From positions 4,502,501 through 4,564,500 of the forward strand of contig WPIO01000027.1 in the NCBI GenBank assembly GCA_009760855.2: 62,000 bases of DNA, written 5' to 3'. Below are positions 57,840 through 62,000 of this stretch, piece after piece. The first letter of the stretch is position 1; each line of letters opens with the position of its first letter. The notes under the pieces were generated by a model. That model was not told the origin of the DNA, did not search any database, and saw only the letters and a program-made list of their open reading frames with translations. A program made the translations under genes and the position numbers. Source of the DNA: Cristatella mucedo (lineage: Eukaryota; Bryozoa; Phylactolaemata; Cristatellidae).

Positions 57840-58010
57840 ACCCTAGCTGATTAAAAAGCCTCGTTTTGTATAGCGATAGAAGAGCCTTTACGGCTATCAC
57901 CACTGCTTGCAGTGACGATAAAGAATCACCCACGGCAGGAATCGAACCCACGACCTCTGGACCGAGGTCGTGAAAGCAACCGCCTTACCTAGTGTGCCAT
58001 CACGGCAACT
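57840..58010 (-). mobile_element. SINE-A, well preserved
   Basis: CTAGCTGATTAAAAAGCCTCG (tail), GTATAGCGATAGAAGAGCC, ACGATAAAGAATCACCCACGG, GGAATCGAACCCACGACCTC (B box) and AACCGCCTTACCTAG (A box). Confidence 0.82.
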
Positions 58011-59319
58011 CGGGGGATCTTGCCTCGGATTGGAGCTCTGAGGAGCAGTCATCTAATCCTCCCTGGGTAATGGCCTATCACCCCATTTATCACACCATTC
58101 CACTTTGGAGGAAAGCGCCTCTAGAGAGGAGGCTCTCCAGGGCTACGTTTGGTGCTTTATTTAATCAGGTTTTGTCGGTCTCTTGATCTCAGACAAAATT
58201 TGTTTTTTGAATTGAGCAAGTGCAGCTAAAAAATAAAGTCATGGTTCCGACTGCCCACTCAACAAATAACGTATCTTGCTCCACTGTTCAGGCGCCTGAC
58301 ACTAATCCGTCTATAATGTAGCTCTTGTTTATATGGGAGAAAGTTCTCCTAAATCCTCATATTCATCGTGGAGGTGAGACTAACTACTGAAACACCGTAA
58401 TAGCGAGGCAAACACGACCATAAGATTGACTTGGTGATAGCTGCATGCCAGCCACATCGGATGCCAACTGGTAGTGTGGTGTGTTGTTAAGGCAACATTT
58501 ACTAGACATAATCCAGTCATCAAATCGAAAGAAACAAGAAATTTGCAGAGGCACGGATCATGCACTTCTTGGTTAGGGGACACGACTACAGCAGTCTAGC
58601 TACTTCTTTCTGAAAATTGTAGTCATATACAAAGAGATTGCACTAGTTTATTGCAGGAAAGTCGATCATCGTACTCAATAAACCTAATTGAATAGCCACT
58701 ACAGCACTGCTGTCCACAGTGTAGCACCTACTTAAGCTGGCCACAAACCATTAATCATAAAAAAGCAAAGGAATAAGATTTTTTCCTGCCCTTCATTCCA
58801 GACATTTGTGATCTCTGAGGATAAATGGCAATTCACCAGGTAAAACACTTCATTTGCTTAGCCCCCCCTAAGATAACTAATATCTACCAGGTGGTTAACA
58901 CATGCAGCATCATAGTCTAACCAGCAAATGACCACTTTTACATGGATGCCTGAATAATAATTTAAACGTTATCAGTCTTCACAGATCAGGGAAGGCATTA
59001 TGTTTGGACGATTACTCTGAACAAGTTCTTGCACAGTTGCAGATTAGTTGACCTTAATCCTAATTTCCAAGCCAACTAATGGCTTAAAAACCTCCACCCA
59101 ATCATGTAGTGGCTCAAAACTGCTGGGTAGTTCTTATAGTGTGTCTCGAGTTTCGGGAGGAGTGAGTTAAGCAGGGTTGATACTGGCAACCTTAAACTCC
59201 CAAATCGAAATGTGACAGAGAACGTAGGAATATAAACGGAAATCTGGTGGAGATGCATACATTCCGAAACTTCTTCAGGTATCCATTTGAGACGTAATAA
59301 ACTTATATCCACGAGAGAA
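58011..59319. other. nothing recognised except a solo LINE tail
   Basis: 58860-58915 (minus) CTTAGCCCCCCCTAAGATAAC is a worn L2-like tail. The minus-strand frame 59312-59076 (78 codons, from the ATG at 59312) looks protein-like (SVTFRFGSLRLPVSTLLNSL) but I cannot name it. Confidence 0.35.
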
Positions 59320-59475
59320 AAAGGTAAAAGTAAAGATCAGCTAATTCAACGATGGCTATCAACATCGCCTGCAGTGGGCAATGAAAAATTACCCGGTGCA
59401 TGACTCAAACCAATGACCTGGGTCTTGGAACTCGAGAAAGCCTTTATGCAACCTCTCTAACTCTCCCAGGGTGTA
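59320..59475 (-). mobile_element. SINE-A, diverged
   Basis: AGATCAGCTAATTCAACGATGG, GCAGTGGGCAATGAAAAATTACC, CATGACTCAAACCAATGACC (B box worn) and AACTCTCCCAGGGTG. Confidence 0.6.
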
Positions 59476-60409
59476 GAGGTCTTACTCAGCAGAGCACATG
59501 CTACGGCAAGCAAGAAGTTGCACCACTCGGAGTCGATAAAACTTGTGAAAAACCCTGGAAGGCAGGTGAGGAGGAAATGTTTCACAGTGCTTTGTCACAC
59601 AGCATAGGCATGCATCGCCAGCAGCCGACAGCAAATTATTGCCTGCTCTCAGTGCTCTGGCTCCAACGTGGCCCACAAAATGGTCGACGAACAAGGCAAA
59701 CTCAGTATTAATAACATCGCATTGTGCATACTGAAATGAGATTTCAGAGGTGAATAAAAATCAGGTACCATATACACAGAGCTGTTTACTGAGCCCTTGA
59801 GTGAGTTAGCTCTCCTTCGATGCAAGCCGTCGACGGTTCTGGGAGAAGGTGGTTGGGCTTGTGGTGCATTCCTGATAAGTGAAGATGGGTCGTATCTCTC
59901 GAAGCTCATGTGATATGCACACACAGCACATGGCTAAGGTCGGCATTTCTCACGTACTTATGATGAAACTCGGGAAGCAAACATCGGGAGTTGCATTTCG
60001 ATAAAGATAAATAGCTATTATATATGAACAGCAGCTACCTGCTATGCCTTGGGGGAAGGGAGTCAGAGAGACTTCCTCAACTCGCTTCCCTTACCACAAT
60101 GAATGAAGAGAAATGCCACGAGAAATGGTAGTATTATTTTAAAATTGAATCACACTCGTACGAATACTAAGATGGTTGTTTAACGTGTGCAACAAAGCAA
60201 ACAAAAATGCAACCTGGGAGTTTCCATCACCCCCTCCCGGCTCCTTCTCCAGAAACTGCTGCTTCCTCATCCAGGTATTGGGCAATGCTGCTAGGTTCAG
60301 AACGATTCCAAACGAGAGACCGACAGCCAACTTCGTAAACACATTGATTAACAATTACAACTATAATATTTATGACATCTGCATGCACTGCAATAAAATT
60401 AAAATCAAA
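59476..60409. other. remaining sequence, nothing firm
   Basis: Apart from the possible exon above, a minus-strand stretch near 60230-60300 (CAGCATTGCCCAATACCTGG onward) also has an acceptor before it and an open frame, but no match. Confidence 0.3.
59760..59924 (-). other. possible coding exon, unidentified
   Basis: The minus-strand frame is protein-like with Ser/Pro/Arg-rich character (ERYDPSSLIRNAPQAQPPSP, then HRRRANSLKGS). ATG is at 59909-59907 (MSFERYD). Possible donors follow (GTAAAC, GTACCT). It could be a 5' coding exon of a gene on the rasa1 strand. No domain recognised, so its link to rasa1 is open. Confidence 0.25.
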
Positions 60410-61560
60410 TTCTAGGCACTTAAAATTTGCTGTTACGGAAACATGTGAATATTATACATAATATGCCCAGCATCAGCATGCATAAGCACACGAAGGAAAT
60501 GTCAAACAAACCCACCAAAAGCTGTGAGAAACAAGTGACGTAGCTTTTTTTAAATGTCGAGTCAGGAGCTGTCATACGGTAGTGAGCTACAGGCTTAAGA
60601 AGCACACAAAAAGATGGCGTCTTCGATAAAGAATATAAGGTTGGTTATGACCTTAGCTAAATGACTCGATTCAGAAGAGCAGAATGTACAGAGTAAAGCA
60701 TGATTGGGTATAAAGTAAAGCATGATGAGTTCTGATAGCCTGGATCAAGAAAGTGAAGGGATCAAAATTGAGTTAAAGAACCTTGCAGGCAGTACGTGGC
60801 TTGAAGGGCAGCCTGTGCAGGTCGGGGAGAAGTGGTGTATTGTGGCAGTACCAACGTTCACAATAGACGTGAACTGTAGAAGTATGGACAAAATGTCACT
60901 AATACATGAACCGGCATCGCTGTGGCATCACGATCTATGCAAGCCCAAATTTTTGCAATCTGATATTGTTGAAAGTACGACTTGACTGTAGAGCTGATAT
61001 TATCATCTAGTGAAACTTCAATTTAGAACAGGACATCCAGATTGCATACAGATGCTATAGAAGATATGCTGGCAGAGCCGACTTTGAAGTTTTCAAATTT
61101 CTGAGTAACACTAGGTTTGCCCATAATTAATAAGTTGATGCTATGATCATTCAATTTGATAACGTTTGATGCCATCGCAGTAAAAATGTCAACATATAAG
61201 CTTCAGGGGATTAAAGAGAGTCTGATGTTGTGGAAGGCAGGGAGGGATCAATGCACAGGTGAGCTATGATAAAAATGAAAGTCTAGATTGTGCTAGCTTA
61301 TTACACCGAAAAGAGAACAAATTCCGAAAACAAGTGAACCAAGCAGAAGATCTCTAGGGTCCTCCATATTTTAAAGGCAACCCGAATGAATATTATCTTT
61401 TGAAATCAGTACTCTGAAGAAATTTCCCACCGAGATACCGTGCAGTGCAGTCCCACTAATGGCCAGGTGAGACGACAAGTGCTCAAGAAGGATTTTGCAA
61501 TCAAAGGTACCATGTGAAGAGATCAAGCAGAGCTAGCAGAGAGACTCTATCTCTATCACT
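60410..61560 (-). mobile_element. L2-like LINE 3' half, old
   Basis: CTAGGCACTTAAAATTTGCTG (tail), AGCATGCATAAGCACACGAAGG, TTTTTTAAATGTCGAGTCAGG, then reverse transcriptase pieces to TCTCTATCACTAGG. Heavily mutated. Confidence 0.7.
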
Positions 61561-61679
61561 AGGCCAAGGTTTAATTGTGGCACAACAAAGTTACCCTTAA
61601 TTTTCGGTAACGAATGCTAAAGCACTTCCACTGGCTACAACCTGGCAAGAAAAAGTGCTAGTAGCTGCTTGAATACTTC

Positions 61680-62000
61680 TAACCACATCACCACCACAGC
61701 CACTTCTCAAGAAAACTACACTTGACCAAGAGAACTTGAGCAACTACCGCCCAGTTTCCCTTCTACCATCCCTATCAAAGACACTCGAACGGGTCGTGGC
61801 AGACCAGCTGAACTCGTATATCGAAACCTCACACCTTGCTAGTATGTTCCAGTCTGGCTTTAGAGCTAATCACTCCACAGAGTCAGCATTGCTTCGGGTA
61901 TACAACGACCTACTTAAGAATGCAGACATGGGTAGAGTGTCTCTGCTTGTTTTCCTTGATCTTTCGGCAGCTTTTGATACCATCAATCACAAAGTTCTTC
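61680..62000 (+). mobile_element. young L2-like LINE, cut by the window edge
   Basis: Plus-strand copy beginning inside the linker and open to the end: NYRPVSLLPSLSKTLERVVA, FRANHSTESALLRVYNDLL and SLLVFLDLSAAFDTINHKVL. Motif A with its catalytic Asp is intact here. The copy continues beyond 62000. Confidence 0.85.

Noticed and set aside
58802-58839. 38-base plus-strand mini-exon (pyrimidine tract, CAG before, GTAAAA after)
   Set aside because: Too short to identify, no neighbours on that strand, and not a multiple of three.

Overview
This is eukaryotic, animal nuclear DNA: spliced exons with GT-AG introns, hundreds of bases of (CA)n, (GA)n and (TA)n microsatellite, LINE retrotransposons and tRNA-derived SINEs. 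Nothing fixes the species; an invertebrate is most likely. All identifications were made by reading and remembered family features, without database searches.

HOST GENE. One host gene can be assembled. Eleven minus-strand exons between 51071 and 8868 encode about 486 residues that read as the C-terminal half of p120 RasGAP (RASA1): the last helix of a PH domain, a C2 domain, the complete Ras GTPase-activating domain with its arginine finger, and a stop codon. Codon phases agree at all ten junctions. Its SH2-SH3-SH2 part and most of the PH domain were not found, and probably lie beyond the right edge. Most of the window is intron of this gene, with introns from 116 bases to about 10.3 kb.

LEFT END (about 400-4860). 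Outside the 3' end of rasa1 lies a decayed, AT-rich, gene-dense virus-like DNA element. It has a retroviral-type integrase relic, a protein with phage-tail-fibre-like repeats, a zinc-ribbon relic, a membrane-protein relic and several small unrecognised genes. Two junctions show overlapping stop and start codons. A Maverick/Polinton or a close relative is the best guess. Every sizeable gene carries stops or frameshifts.

REPEAT LANDSCAPE. About twenty copies or pieces of one LINE family (L2/CR1-like, with AP endonuclease and reverse transcriptase) lie in both orientations. They end in a conserved hairpin followed by (ATT)n. Three tRNA-derived SINE families are recognised here: SINE-A (own tail), SINE-B and SINE-C. 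B and C end in the same hairpin tail as the LINE, so the LINE machinery probably mobilised them. Several insertions are nested and give an order of events, one with a 14-bp target-site duplication. A second LINE lineage is present once, near 47.3-47.85 kb.

ODD ITEMS. There is an inverted, broken copy of the rasa1 C2 exon 2.25 kb upstream of the real one. Two long inverted repeats occur (7870-7924, 30691-30766). A 286-bp block is present twice, almost identical, 1.5 kb apart. A GC-rich island at 39.67-40.33 kb abuts a truncated LINE. A (CT)n tract of about 330 bases (transcript sense) precedes one rasa1 exon.
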